Source of the DNA: Absicoccus intestinalis
Lineage (GTDB): Bacteria > Bacillota_I > Bacilli_A > Erysipelotrichales > Erysipelotrichaceae
Length of the DNA: 64,000 nucleotides
Direction: 5' to 3'
NCBI RefSeq assembly: GCF_033971885.1
Contig: NZ_JALBUS010000005.1
Location: 84,742 to 148,741 of the forward strand
Part shown: piece after piece, positions 26,640-33,856 of the stretch
Position numbering within the stretch: position 1 is the stretch's first letter
How the letters are laid out: each line of letters begins with the position of its first letter
Position numbers and translations under genes: made by a program
The notes under the pieces: model-generated
Seen by the model: only the letters and a program-made list of their open reading frames with translations
Database searches by the model: none
Told to the model about the DNA's origin: nothing

Positions 26640-27150
26640 GATACCTTTCCTCCACTGTGCCATCCAATGATTTCCAAGTGAGTGTGTCCTTTTCTAGCAA
26701 TATGTAACTATGCGCGCTTTCGGCTTTTGGCAGAGATATCGAGCCCGGGTTACAAAAGAGCGTATTTCCTTCTTGATGATGTCCAGGAATATGGGTATGT
26801 CCATAAAAAATAATAGGAACATGGGGAAAAGGTTTATGTCCATGGCAACAATAAATCAAGTGTTTGCCTGTATCGATATACACATTTTCTACCAAGGGAA
26901 AGTCTAAGACCATTTGGTCCACTTCACTATCACAATTTCCCCGCACACAAAGGATGGAAGAAGCCAATGGATTTAATAACGCAATAACGCCTTTGGGATC
27001 ATATCCTTTGGGCAAATCATTTCGTGGCCCATGATAGAGAATGTCTCCTAATAAAACCATTCGATCGCATTGATTCTTTTTAAATTGATCAACAAGTTGC
27101 TGACAATAATACTGTGATCCATGTATATCTGAAGCAATCATCCATTTCAT
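26632..27150 (-). CDS. YfcE/MJ0936-family metallophosphoesterase
   Basis: 172-residue calcineurin-like phosphodiesterase. Metal motifs are ASDIHGS, LLGDILYHGP, VRGNCDSEVD, CCHGHKPF and GHTHIPG. The ATG at 27150 has no ribosome site; TATAAT (complement 27158-27163) ends seven bases upstream, immediately after the exporter's terminator, so the message is probably leaderless. A much longer frame to 27378 reads through that terminator and is rejected. Confidence 0.88.
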   Translation of the reverse strand: MKWMIASDIHGSQYYCQQLVDQFKKNQCDRMVLLGDILYHGPRNDLPKGYDPKGVIALLNPLASSILCVRGNCDSEVDQMVLDFPLVENVYIDTGKHLIYCCHGHKPFPHVPIIFYGHTHIPGHHQEGNTLFCNPGSISLPKAESAHSYILLEKDTLTWKSLDGTVEERYHV

Positions 27151-27171
27151 AACATAGATTATAAACAAAAA

Positions 27172-27191
27172 GAAGGTGTTTTTCCACCTTC
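27172..27191 (-). terminator. terminator after the small exporter gene
   Basis: Minus-strand GAAGGTG/CACCTTC hairpin with TTTTTG downstream, overlapping the end of the exporter gene. Confidence 0.7.
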
Positions 27192-27689
27192 CTATAATGC
27201 CGCCGCCAATAATCCATACGATACGATGGACATGATCACGGTTGCCAATAACACGCCTAATAAAATGGCACTGGATGCTTTTTTGATATCCATTTCTAAT
27301 AATGAAGCAATCAATGAACCGGTCCAAGCGCCCGTTCCTGGCAATGGGATCCCGACAAATAATAATAAGCCAAGCCATTCGCCATGGTCCATTCCTTCAC
27401 TTTTATTCATGGCTCGTTTTTCTAATTTTTCGATCCAAGGTCTTGCCCAACGGAATCGTTTTAACCAATGAAAGATTTTTTTGATAAACAATAAAATAAA
27501 GGGGATTGGTATGATATTTCCTATAACGCAAATAGGAATTGCTTGCCAAATATTCACTTTTAATAATGAGGCGACGATCAAACCACCTCGACATTCCAAT
27601 AAAGGAATCATTGATACGATAAAAATCACAAATTGTGCGGATACATATTGTCCCAATGTATGCGCAAACCACGTCGCAATTGCTTCCAT
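27192..27689 (-). CDS. small multidrug export-family membrane protein (COG2426)
   Basis: 165-residue integral membrane protein with about five hydrophobic segments, similar to the putative small multidrug exporters. PLLECRGGLIVASLL and GNIIPIPFILLF are in the first half, and GIPLPGTGAWTGSLIASLL in the second. ATG 27689 has AGGAGG six bases upstream; a longer frame to 27902 overlaps the divergent DUF1015 gene. Substrate unknown. Confidence 0.82.
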   Translation of the reverse strand: MEAIATWFAHTLGQYVSAQFVIFIVSMIPLLECRGGLIVASLLKVNIWQAIPICVIGNIIPIPFILLFIKKIFHWLKRFRWARPWIEKLEKRAMNKSEGMDHGEWLGLLLFVGIPLPGTGAWTGSLIASLLEMDIKKASSAILLGVLLATVIMSIVSYGLLAAAL

Positions 27690-27732
27690 ACAGCCTCCTA
27701 ATTCCTGTTTATGATAAGTTAGGAAACTTACC

Positions 27733-27760
27733 TTGTCAATCATGGACTGGGTATTATAAT
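27733..27760 (+). promoter_or_regulatory. promoter of the DUF1015 gene
   Basis: TTGTCA, 16 bases, TATAAT (27755-27760), 22 bases before the start codon. Confidence 0.7.
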
Positions 27761-27782
27761 AGAAACAAACAGGAGAAAACTT

Positions 27783-29015
27783 ATGACCATCATGAAACCT
27801 TTTCGTGCGATTCGTCCGAGCCAGGAAATGGCTTCGCGCATTGCCAGTCTTCCCTACGACGTCTTCTCCCGAGCTGAAGCAAGGACGTATGTAGAAACGC
27901 ATCCCTATACCTTTTTAGGCATTGATCGGCCCGAAACACAATTTGAACCAACCCATGATATGTATGCACAAGATGTTTATGAAAAAGCCGATGAAATGAT
28001 CCATACCTATAGAGACAAAGGCTTTTTTATTCAAGACCAAACACCTTGTTTCTATATCTATGAATTGACCATGGCGAAAAGAAGCCAGACAGGTCTTGTA
28101 GGATTGTCCAGTATCGATGATTATTTACATGGAATTTGTAAGAAACACGAAAATACCGTCAAAGCCAAATTAATTGATCGGATCCATCATGTCGATAAAA
28201 CCAGTGCCCAAACAGGTCCCATTTTTTTAGCCTATCGAAAAAATGAAAAACTACAAACATGGATCCAGTCCATGAAAGAGCAACGGCCCATCTATGATTT
28301 TGTGAAAGAGGATGGTATCCATCATCGGGTCTGGATCGTCACCGATACCAAGCCAATCGAAGATGCTTTTAAAGAAGTGCCCTATACCTATATTGCGGAT
28401 GGTCATCATCGTTGCGAATCGGCTGTGCAAGTAGGCCTTAAAAGACGAAAAGCACATCCGAATTACACTGGAAAAGAAGAATTCAATTATTTTTTAAGTG
28501 TAGCCTTTTGTGAAGAAGAACTTCGCATTTTCGATTACAATCGTTTTGTGAAAGATCTAAATGGATTAACGACCAATGCGTTTATGAAACAATTATGTAT
28601 GTACTATTCGATCACACCGCTTCCTTATTCCCATCATCCCGATCATAAAGGTGAGGTTTGTATGTATATGGAAAATCAATGGTTTGATCTGATGGAAAAA
28701 GAGCCCAATACCACCGATCCCGTTCTATCCTTAGATGTCAGTTATCTACAAGATCATGTTTTAAGGCCCATTCTTGGCATTGATGATCCACGAACCAATC
28801 CGCGCATTGAATTTATCGGCGGAATTCGTGGATTAAACACCCTACAAGAAAAAGTCAATGCCCAAGATCATCCTTGTGTCGCATTTGCGATGTATCCAAC
28901 AAGCATTCAAGAACTTTTTGCGGTTGCGGATGCCAAACAATTGATGCCACCAAAATCCACTTGGTTTGAACCTAAATTATTAAGTGGTTTATTTATTCAT
29001 GAAATTGAACGATAA
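27783..29015 (+). CDS. DUF1015 family protein (SerK-like serine kinase candidate)
   Basis: 410-residue DUF1015 protein. Characterised relatives include the archaeal ADP-dependent serine kinase SerK and SbnI, which make O-phosphoserine. Family blocks are PFRAIRPS, SLPYDVFS, FLGIDRPE, LSSIDDYLHG, KHENTVKAK and YIADGHHRCESA. The ATG follows AGGAG. It faces ThrH, a phosphoserine-using HAD enzyme, across a shared terminator, suggesting linked serine metabolism. The kinase role is inference from the family. Confidence 0.85.
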   Translation: MTIMKPFRAIRPSQEMASRIASLPYDVFSRAEARTYVETHPYTFLGIDRPETQFEPTHDMYAQDVYEKADEMIHTYRDKGFFIQDQTPCFYIYELTMAKRSQTGLVGLSSIDDYLHGICKKHENTVKAKLIDRIHHVDKTSAQTGPIFLAYRKNEKLQTWIQSMKEQRPIYDFVKEDGIHHRVWIVTDTKPIEDAFKEVPYTYIADGHHRCESAVQVGLKRRKAHPNYTGKEEFNYFLSVAFCEEELRIFDYNRFVKDLNGLTTNAFMKQLCMYYSITPLPYSHHPDHKGEVCMYMENQWFDLMEKEPNTTDPVLSLDVSYLQDHVLRPILGIDDPRTNPRIEFIGGIRGLNTLQEKVNAQDHPCVAFAMYPTSIQELFAVADAKQLMPPKSTWFEPKLLSGLFIHEIER

Positions 29016-29038
29016 AAAAAGAGCACAAGCTCTTTTTT
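29013..29038. terminator. bidirectional terminator
   Basis: AAAAAGAGC-ACAA-GCTCTTTTT between the convergent DUF1015 and thrH genes. Confidence 0.88.
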
Positions 29039-29637
29039 TATAATGCTGCTTTGATGTGCTCTAATAGTTCATCATATGTTTCTAAGGCTGGTAGTTCCGG
29101 GTGATCTTTTTTGATTTGTTCGGTCGAACGGAACAAGAAACCGGCTTTGGAGGCTTCGATCATACCCAGATCATTGAAACTATCTCCAGACGCAATGGTT
29201 TCAAAACCAATGGATTGAAGTGCTTTTACGGTTGTATATTTCGAATTTTCAATACGCATCTTAAATCCAGTAATTTCGCCTGTTTCACTGACTTCTAAAG
29301 AGTTACAGAAAATGGTTGGCCATCCTAATTTTTTCATCAATGGACTCGCAAATTCTTCAAATGTGTCACTGATGATGATTACTTGTGTCAGGGTACGTAA
29401 TGTATCTAAAAATTCTTTTGCGCCTGGCATCGGATCGATCTTTGCGATCACATTTTGAACATCTTTCAATCCAAGTCCATGTTCTTTTAAGATGCCCAAT
29501 CGCCAATTCATCAATTTATCATAATCGGGTTCATCCCGCGTCGTACGCGTTAATTCAGGAATACCACTTTCTTTCGCAAACGCAATCCAAATTTCAGGTA
29601 CTAATACACCTTCTAGATCTAAACAAACAATATTCAT
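29038..29637 (-). CDS. thrH: ThrH-type phosphoserine phosphatase / phosphoserine:homoserine phosphotransferase
   Basis: 199-residue HAD-IB enzyme. CLDLEGVLVPEIWIAFA is the ThrH form of motif I (DxEG). IISDTFEEF, KMRIENSK and ASGDSFNDLGMI give motifs II-IV. ThrH enzymes dephosphorylate phosphoserine and can pass the phosphate to homoserine. AAGGAG lies nine bases before the ATG. Its neighbour is a SerK-like gene. Confidence 0.9.
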   Translation of the reverse strand: MNIVCLDLEGVLVPEIWIAFAKESGIPELTRTTRDEPDYDKLMNWRLGILKEHGLGLKDVQNVIAKIDPMPGAKEFLDTLRTLTQVIIISDTFEEFASPLMKKLGWPTIFCNSLEVSETGEITGFKMRIENSKYTTVKALQSIGFETIASGDSFNDLGMIEASKAGFLFRSTEQIKKDHPELPALETYDELLEHIKAAL

Positions 29638-29667
29638 GAGGATTCTCCTTTTTTCAATGGTTTTATC

Positions 29668-30519
29668 TTACCATGAACCTTCTATTTTTTCGATACAATG
29701 TATGACAGATCCATAATATCCATAACCAAATAAATAGAGATGATTCAAAAGATGATACAAATTATAGACATATTTGCGTTTTTCGTAACCTGCTCGCAAA
29801 CATCCGTATTGCCGATACGAAGTATAAAAAGATGGAGGAAAGCCACCAAATAATTCCGTCATGGCAAGATCAACTTCCGCGTCTCCATAGTAACAAGCCG
29901 GATCAATCAACCAAGCTTTGCCATCTGGGCCTGTCATCACATTGCCACTCCAAAGATCACCATGAACCAATGATGGATGTTCTGGTTCAATCAGCAGTTC
30001 ATCCAAATGCTCCATGATATGTATGATTCGTTGACGATCGGATCGAGACAGATTTTCTTCATTTCGTACCAACATGGGTCGTAATCGATACTCTTTAAAG
30101 AAAGTGACCCATGATCCACAAAAGGGATTGCTTTGTGGAGTCGATCCAATATAATTATCCGAAGAAAAACCAAATTGATCGCCCACAAAAGATGAATGCA
30201 TACAAGCCAATTCTTGGGCAAAGACATCCCAATACGATGCGATTGGCTTCCCCCTTTCAATATAGTCCATTAATAAATATGCATGTTGATAGGTCGTTCC
30301 CATTTGAAGAATATGTGGTGTCCCAATCACATGACAAGCCGCAATGGCTTCAATTCCTTTTTTTTCTTGAATGAACATATCCAAATTCGAAATGGTATTC
30401 ATTTTTATAAAATACATATCCTGTTCGGTTTTGACTTGATAAGCTTTATTGATATCACCACCCGCAACCGAATGATAAGAAAGAACCTTTTTATCCACAA
30501 TTTTATCAAATTCAGACAT
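29668..30519 (-). CDS. fructosamine kinase family protein
   Basis: 283-residue FN3K-type kinase with a protein kinase-like fold. FIKMNT gives the ATP lysine, SLVHGDLWSGNVMTG the catalytic loop, and IDPACYYGDAEVDLAM the metal Asp. The family phosphorylates ketoamines (glycated amines), allowing repair or use of Amadori products. ATG 30519 has AGGAGG six bases upstream. The first box of the small-unit array lies just ahead of it on the other strand. Confidence 0.88.
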   Translation of the reverse strand: MSEFDKIVDKKVLSYHSVAGGDINKAYQVKTEQDMYFIKMNTISNLDMFIQEKKGIEAIAACHVIGTPHILQMGTTYQHAYLLMDYIERGKPIASYWDVFAQELACMHSSFVGDQFGFSSDNYIGSTPQSNPFCGSWVTFFKEYRLRPMLVRNEENLSRSDRQRIIHIMEHLDELLIEPEHPSLVHGDLWSGNVMTGPDGKAWLIDPACYYGDAEVDLAMTELFGGFPPSFYTSYRQYGCLRAGYEKRKYVYNLYHLLNHLYLFGYGYYGSVIHCIEKIEGSW

Positions 30520-30537
30520 AAAATGCCTCCTTTTCTT

Positions 30538-30583
30538 CCAATTATGCCACTTTCCTTTCTTTCTATTTATCATTGATTATAAT
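30538..30583 (+). promoter_or_regulatory. promoter of small unit 1 with CCA direct repeat
   Basis: CCAATTATG and CCACTTTCC begin nine bases apart (30538, 30547). TATAAT at 30578-30583 starts 31 bases after the second box. No recognisable -35. The same geometry recurs in all units. Confidence 0.6.
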
Positions 30584-30661
30584 ACAAGTAAAGAAAAGGA
30601 AGGTACATACCAATGGGAATGTAAATTCAATTTCAAAGTAGAAAGGAGAATATCTCAATCG

Positions 30662-30700
30662 ATGCGATTTGATTTTAGTACAAACAGATTTATTCAATAA
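30662..30700 (+). CDS. 12-residue peptide, small unit 1
   Basis: ATG-initiated frame MRFDFSTNRFIQ ending with TAA immediately before a strong terminator. AGGAG lies 13 bases upstream, longer than ideal. The core RFDFS.NR is shared with the peptides at 31205 and 31666. There is no family I can name. It could instead be an sRNA whose conservation is structural. Confidence 0.5.
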   Translation: MRFDFSTNRFIQ

Positions 30701-30746
30701 ATGGTCCTTACAGAAATGTATTAAATATTGTAAGGACCATTTATTT
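30701..30746 (+). terminator. terminator of small unit 1
   Basis: ATGGTCCTTAC/GTAAGGACCAT stem followed by TTATTTT. GTCCTTAC/GTAAGGAC is common to all four units. Confidence 0.85.
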
Positions 30747-30752
30747 TGCATT

Positions 30753-30809
30753 CCACTTTATGTACCAACTTTACCAATTCATTGTAAATGAAAATATCCT
30801 TGCTATTAT
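30753..30809 (+). promoter_or_regulatory. promoter of degenerate unit with CCA direct repeats
   Basis: CCA boxes at 30753, 30765 and 30774 (12 then 9 apart) and TATTAT at 30804-30809, 30 bases after the last box. It drives a stretch that has lost the shared peptide. Confidence 0.5.
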
Positions 30810-30937
30810 GAAAGTGTAAAAAAGGTAGATACGAAGAAATATCTTCGATATCGGTCATTTGTTCAAGTCGAATATTAAAATTCATTGAAATGTAAATGCA
30901 TCGTTTGAATTGAAAAGTGATGGAAATACTTACAAGG

Positions 30938-31018
30938 ATGAAAATCATACGTCATCGTAAGTATGAAATCGAGTGTTTAGGATTAAAGGTAAGGAAAATA
31001 AAAAGGTACGAAACATAG
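30938..31018 (+). CDS. possible 26-residue basic peptide
   Basis: Frame MKIIRHRKYEIECLGLKVRK and six more residues, followed 23 bases later by a terminator. The ribosome site (AAGG touching the ATG) is poor. It is the only open frame in the degenerate unit, so it may be chance. Confidence 0.25.
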   Translation: MKIIRHRKYEIECLGLKVRKIKRYET

Positions 31019-31040
31019 ATTCCTTGAACAAATGACATAT

Positions 31041-31069
31041 AAAAAGAGCTGACTGGGTCGGCTCTTTTT
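31041..31069 (+). terminator. terminator of the degenerate unit
   Basis: AAAAAGAGC...GCTCTTTTT hairpin with an extended imperfect stem. Confidence 0.8.
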
Positions 31070-31102
31070 GATTACAAGATCCAACCCTTCATAGATATGT
31101 TT

Positions 31103-31160
31103 CCACTTTCCCTACCAAATTTACCATTTTTGTTTTGGATTCCCATCCATACGTTATAAT
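31103..31160 (+). promoter_or_regulatory. promoter of small unit 2 with CCA direct repeats
   Basis: CCA boxes at 31103, 31115 and 31124 and TATAAT at 31155-31160, 31 bases after the last box. Confidence 0.6.
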
Positions 31161-31204
31161 ACAAGTGACAAAGGAAATACAGATTCCTAGAAAGGAGAAA
31201 ATCA

Positions 31205-31249
31205 TTGAAAAAGAGATTTGATTACAGTATGAATCGCCTAACAATATAA
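31205..31249 (+). CDS. 14-residue peptide, small unit 2
   Basis: TTG-initiated frame MKKRFDYSMNRLTI with AGGAG seven bases upstream, ending at TAA one base before the terminator stem. Close relative of the unit 4 peptide (two of 14 residues differ). Confidence 0.55.
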   Translation: MKKRFDYSMNRLTI

Positions 31250-31250
31250 A

Positions 31251-31293
31251 GGGTCCTTACAGAAAATAAGATGAGTGTAAGGACCCTTTATTT
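31251..31293 (+). terminator. terminator of small unit 2
   Basis: GGGTCCTTAC/GTAAGGACCC stem then TTTATTTT. Confidence 0.85.
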
Positions 31294-31333
31294 TCGTTAA
31301 ATATAAATTTTCTATCCATTTCCAAATTTTATA

Positions 31334-31379
31334 CCAGTTATGCCACTTTCTTTTATTCATACACTTCCTTGCATATAAT
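31334..31379 (+). promoter_or_regulatory. promoter of small unit 3 with CCA direct repeat
   Basis: CCAGTTATG and CCACTTTCT at 31334 and 31343, TATAAT at 31374-31379, 31 bases after the second box. Confidence 0.6.
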
Positions 31380-31456
31380 ACAAGTAAGAAAAGGAAGGTA
31401 CATACTAATGGGAATGTAAATTCAATTTCAAAGTAGAAAGGAGAATATCTCAATCG

Positions 31457-31495
31457 ATGCGATTTGATTTTAGTACAAACAGATTTATTCAATAA
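31457..31495 (+). CDS. 12-residue peptide, small unit 3
   Basis: Identical to the unit 1 peptide (MRFDFSTNRFIQ) with the same upstream AGGAG spacing. Confidence 0.5.
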   Translation: MRFDFSTNRFIQ

Positions 31496-31541
31496 ATGGT
31501 CCTTACAGAAATGTATTAAATATTGTAAGGACCATTTATTT
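31496..31541 (+). terminator. terminator of small unit 3
   Basis: Same stem as unit 1, followed by TTATTTT. Confidence 0.85.
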
Positions 31542-31547
31542 TGCATT

Positions 31548-31605
31548 CCACTTTATATACCAACTTTGCCAATTTGCTATCTACAATTGATTGATAAGCT
31601 ATAAT
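31548..31605 (+). promoter_or_regulatory. promoter of small unit 4 with CCA direct repeats
   Basis: CCA boxes at 31548, 31560 and 31569 and TATAAT at 31600-31605, 31 bases after the last box. Confidence 0.6.
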
Positions 31606-31665
31606 ATAAGTGACAAAAGGAAATACATATTCGCAAGAAATGTAATTTCTGGAAGGGAGACAAAA

Positions 31666-31710
31666 TTGAAAAAGCGATTTGATTTTAGTATAAACCGATT
31701 AACAATATAA
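31666..31710 (+). CDS. 14-residue peptide, small unit 4
   Basis: TTG-initiated MKKRFDFSINRLTI, with AAGGGAG five to six bases upstream and the terminator right after the stop. Confidence 0.55.
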   Translation: MKKRFDFSINRLTI

Positions 31711-31712
31711 AG

Positions 31713-31752
31713 AGTCCTTACATGAAAGAAACATATGTAAGGACTTTTTATT
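31713..31752. terminator. terminator of small unit 4, shared with the DeoR gene
   Basis: AGTCCTTACAT/ATGTAAGGACT then TTTTTATTT on the plus strand. It also follows the convergent DeoR-family gene. Confidence 0.85.
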
Positions 31753-32503
31753 TGGCAATCAGGATCGTACATCCTTGTATGCTTTGTTTCTTTTCGATAT
31801 CTACGGGATTGGTGATCAAAAAATCAAAAGAATAAAAAGGTGCAAACATATAGGTGCCTTGCCAATCAAATTTTGATTGATCTGCTAACAAGATCTTTTT
31901 TTCTGCTTTTCGTAAAACATGTTGATTTACTTCCATTTCTTCAAATGAAAATGTTGTGGGTCCTTGACTGTTCTTAAAACCATCACAGCCAAGGCAAGCT
32001 ACATCAAAATGGATGGCATCAATATGATCCAATGTAAAGACTCCCGTTGCACATTGTGATTTCTTTAATACCTTACCCCCTAAAAAGATCAGCTCGTGTT
32101 TTTGGTTCGTAACAATATTCGCAATCATCAATGAATTTGTGATCACCAATAAATCTTTTTTTAAAGGAAGTAATTTTGCCAATGCCAACGTGGTACTTCC
32201 AGGTCCAATAAAAAGAGAAGAATGATCAGGAATTTCCCGCAAAGCCCGTTTGGCAAGGTCTTGTTTTAAGGAAGCATGTTCATTCACTTTCACATGGACC
32301 GCCACCTCACTATTATCTTCTTTACGACAAGCGCCTCCATGTATTTTATGAAGCAAACCTTGACTTTCCATTTGATTGAGATCTTTGCGAATGGTTTCCA
32401 TACTCACATGATAGGTATTGGCTAAATCAATGACGCGGACCTTCCCTTCGGTTAGGATGGCTTGATAAATCTCTTGTTGACGCTCTTCCATCTTCTTTGA
32501 CAT
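31748..32503 (-). CDS. DeoR family transcriptional regulator
   Basis: 251 residues. The N-terminal winged helix has RQQEIYQAILTEGKVRVIDLA (cited in part) and VSMETIRKDLNQMESQGLLHKIHGG (the DeoR signature region). The C-terminal sugar-phosphate sensor fold (DeoRC) has FIGPGSTTLALAKLL and ITNSLMIANI. It is divergent from hxlA-hxlB-manA and probably represses it in response to a sugar phosphate. There is no ribosome site; TACAAT (complement 32510-32515) ends six bases before the ATG, suggesting a leaderless message. Confidence 0.9.
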   Translation of the reverse strand: MSKKMEERQQEIYQAILTEGKVRVIDLANTYHVSMETIRKDLNQMESQGLLHKIHGGACRKEDNSEVAVHVKVNEHASLKQDLAKRALREIPDHSSLFIGPGSTTLALAKLLPLKKDLLVITNSLMIANIVTNQKHELIFLGGKVLKKSQCATGVFTLDHIDAIHFDVACLGCDGFKNSQGPTTFSFEEMEVNQHVLRKAEKKILLADQSKFDWQGTYMFAPFYSFDFLITNPVDIEKKQSIQGCTILIAK

Positions 32504-32515
32504 ATTTCTATTGTA

Positions 32516-32583
32516 TCGAAAACTTGGCTTTTTGGCTATTGTTTCTATAAAACCAACTTTATTTTATTCTTATTTCGAAAAAA
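32516..32583. promoter_or_regulatory. candidate DeoR operator repeats
   Basis: TCGAAAA occurs at 32516-32522 and TCGAAAAAA at 32575-32583, each near GCCAA or its complement TTGGC. One lies at the regulator's start, the other just ahead of the hxlA -35. Confidence 0.4.
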
Positions 32584-32595
32584 GCCAATTTTTTA

Positions 32596-32624
32596 TTGTA
32601 GATTTTCTCTTAAAATTCTATTCT
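32596..32624 (+). promoter_or_regulatory. hxlA promoter
   Basis: TTGTAG (32596-32601), 17 bases, TATTCT (32619-32624). Confidence 0.6.
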
Positions 32625-32652
32625 AAGGATGAAAAAAAGAGGAGGTTTTATC

Positions 32653-33279
32653 ATGAAACTACAAGCTGCTTTAGATACACTCACATTAGACGAATGTGTG
32701 ACCTTATTGGAACAAACCCAAGGTTTTGTCGATGTTGCGGAGGTTGGAACTCCTTTTATCATCGAACAAGGTATGGTGCCAGTTCGTACCTTCAAAGAAA
32801 AATTCCCAGACATTGAAGTTTTGGCCGATGCCAAAATTATGGATGCAGGTAAATATGAAGCTGATAAATGCTTCGATGCTGGTGCCGATATTGTTACGGT
32901 ATTGGGTGTTTCCAATGATTTGACTATCAAAGGTGTCGTTGAAAGTGCCAAAGAACATGGCAAACAAGTCATGGTTGATATGATTGAAGTGAAGGATTTA
33001 GCCAAACGTACCAAGGAAGTGGATCAAATGGGTGTCGATTACATTTGTGTACATACCGCTTTTGATGTGCAAGCAACGGGGAAAGATCCTTTGGATGATT
33101 TGAAAGTTGTCAATTCAATCATCCAAAATGCCAAGTCTGCCGTAGCCGGTGGTGTCAAATTAGCTACCATCGATGCGATCGTGGCCCAAGGAGCGGGCAT
33201 CATTGTTGTGGGTGGTGCCATCTGCAATGCCAAAGACCCAAGTGCCATGGCCAAAGAGATGAAGAAACATTTAAAATAG
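32653..33279 (+). CDS. hxlA: 3-hexulose-6-phosphate synthase
   Basis: 208-residue OMP decarboxylase-superfamily barrel. It resembles Bacillus HxlA: LQAALDTL, VAEVGTPFI, VLADAKIMDAG, GADIVTVLG, DYICVHTAFD and VVGGAIC. The enzyme condenses ribulose-5-phosphate with formaldehyde or runs in reverse. The related keto-gulonate-phosphate decarboxylases are an alternative, but the hxlB neighbour argues for HPS. ATG 32653 has GGAGG nine bases upstream. Confidence 0.9.
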   Translation: MKLQAALDTLTLDECVTLLEQTQGFVDVAEVGTPFIIEQGMVPVRTFKEKFPDIEVLADAKIMDAGKYEADKCFDAGADIVTVLGVSNDLTIKGVVESAKEHGKQVMVDMIEVKDLAKRTKEVDQMGVDYICVHTAFDVQATGKDPLDDLKVVNSIIQNAKSAVAGGVKLATIDAIVAQGAGIIVVGGAICNAKDPSAMAKEMKKHLK

Positions 33280-33293
33280 GAGAGATGCACATC

Positions 33294-33854
33294 ATGAACA
33301 ATCAAGAATATGCAAAGATCATCTTAAATGAATTGAATCAAACATTGCCTACCATCGATATTGAAAAATCCAATCAATTTGTTGATTTATTATTGCATGC
33401 GAAAGAAATCTTCTGTGCCGGCGCTGGTCGTAGTGGCTTTGCGGTACGTGGCTTTGCGATGCGTTTGATGCACATGGGATTCAATAGTTATGTAGTTGGT
33501 GAAACGTGTACCCCCAATATTGATGATACGGGTCTCTTAGTTGTTTGTTCCGGCTCTGGTTCAACGAAAAGTTTGGTCAATCATGCCCAAAAAGCCAAGG
33601 AAGTGGGGGCCAAGGTGGCTTTGATCACCATTGATCCAGAATCCCCTATTGCGAAAATGGCTGATGTAGTTATCGAAATCAGTGCACCAAGTCCAAAATC
33701 TGCAAAAGCGGGTGAAATCCAATCGATCCAACCGATGGGTTCTTTATTTGAGCAATCCGAAGCTTTATATATGGACACCTTGATCTTGATGTTGATGGAT
33801 AAAAAACATATGAATTCCGATACCATGTTTGGTCGTCATGCCAATATGGAGTAA
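33294..33854 (+). CDS. hxlB: 6-phospho-3-hexuloisomerase
   Basis: 186-residue SIS-domain isomerase converting hexulose-6-phosphate to fructose-6-phosphate. FCAGAGRSGFAVRGFAMRLM, VVCSGSGSTKSL and MGSLFEQSEALYMD are family blocks. ATG 33294 is 11 bases after AGGAG; ATG 33285 would be too close. Sits between hxlA and manA, so its product can go on to mannose-6-phosphate or glycolysis. Confidence 0.93.
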   Translation: MNNQEYAKIILNELNQTLPTIDIEKSNQFVDLLLHAKEIFCAGAGRSGFAVRGFAMRLMHMGFNSYVVGETCTPNIDDTGLLVVCSGSGSTKSLVNHAQKAKEVGAKVALITIDPESPIAKMADVVIEISAPSPKSAKAGEIQSIQPMGSLFEQSEALYMDTLILMLMDKKHMNSDTMFGRHANME

Positions 33855-33856
33855 AT

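Larger units (their letters stand above)
30588..30778 (+). repeat. repeat copy A, nearly identical to 31382-31574
   Basis: About 190 bases covering the leader, 12-residue peptide, terminator and the start of the next unit's upstream boxes. Differences from copy B are few (for example a one-base indel near the start and tgtacc/tatacc near the end). Confidence 0.85.
31382..31574 (+). repeat. repeat copy B, nearly identical to 30588-30778
   Basis: Second copy of the 190-base unit, encoding the same 12-residue peptide and the same terminator. The high identity points to recent duplication or gene conversion. Confidence 0.85.

Noticed and set aside
27150..27378. N-terminal extension of the phosphodiesterase to 27378
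   Set aside because: It would read backwards through the exporter gene end and its terminator, and adds residues with no similarity to the family.
30721..30948. 75-codon minus-strand frame starting MIFILVSISITF
   Set aside because: Its end lies in the terminator of small unit 1, it has no ribosome site, and its composition is that of AT-rich spacer.
30563..31546. Minus-strand frames 30563-30751 and 31238-31546 sharing an identical first 50 residues
   Set aside because: They are antisense to the duplicated small units, begin inside the terminators and have no ribosome site. Their similarity is explained by the repeated plus-strand units.
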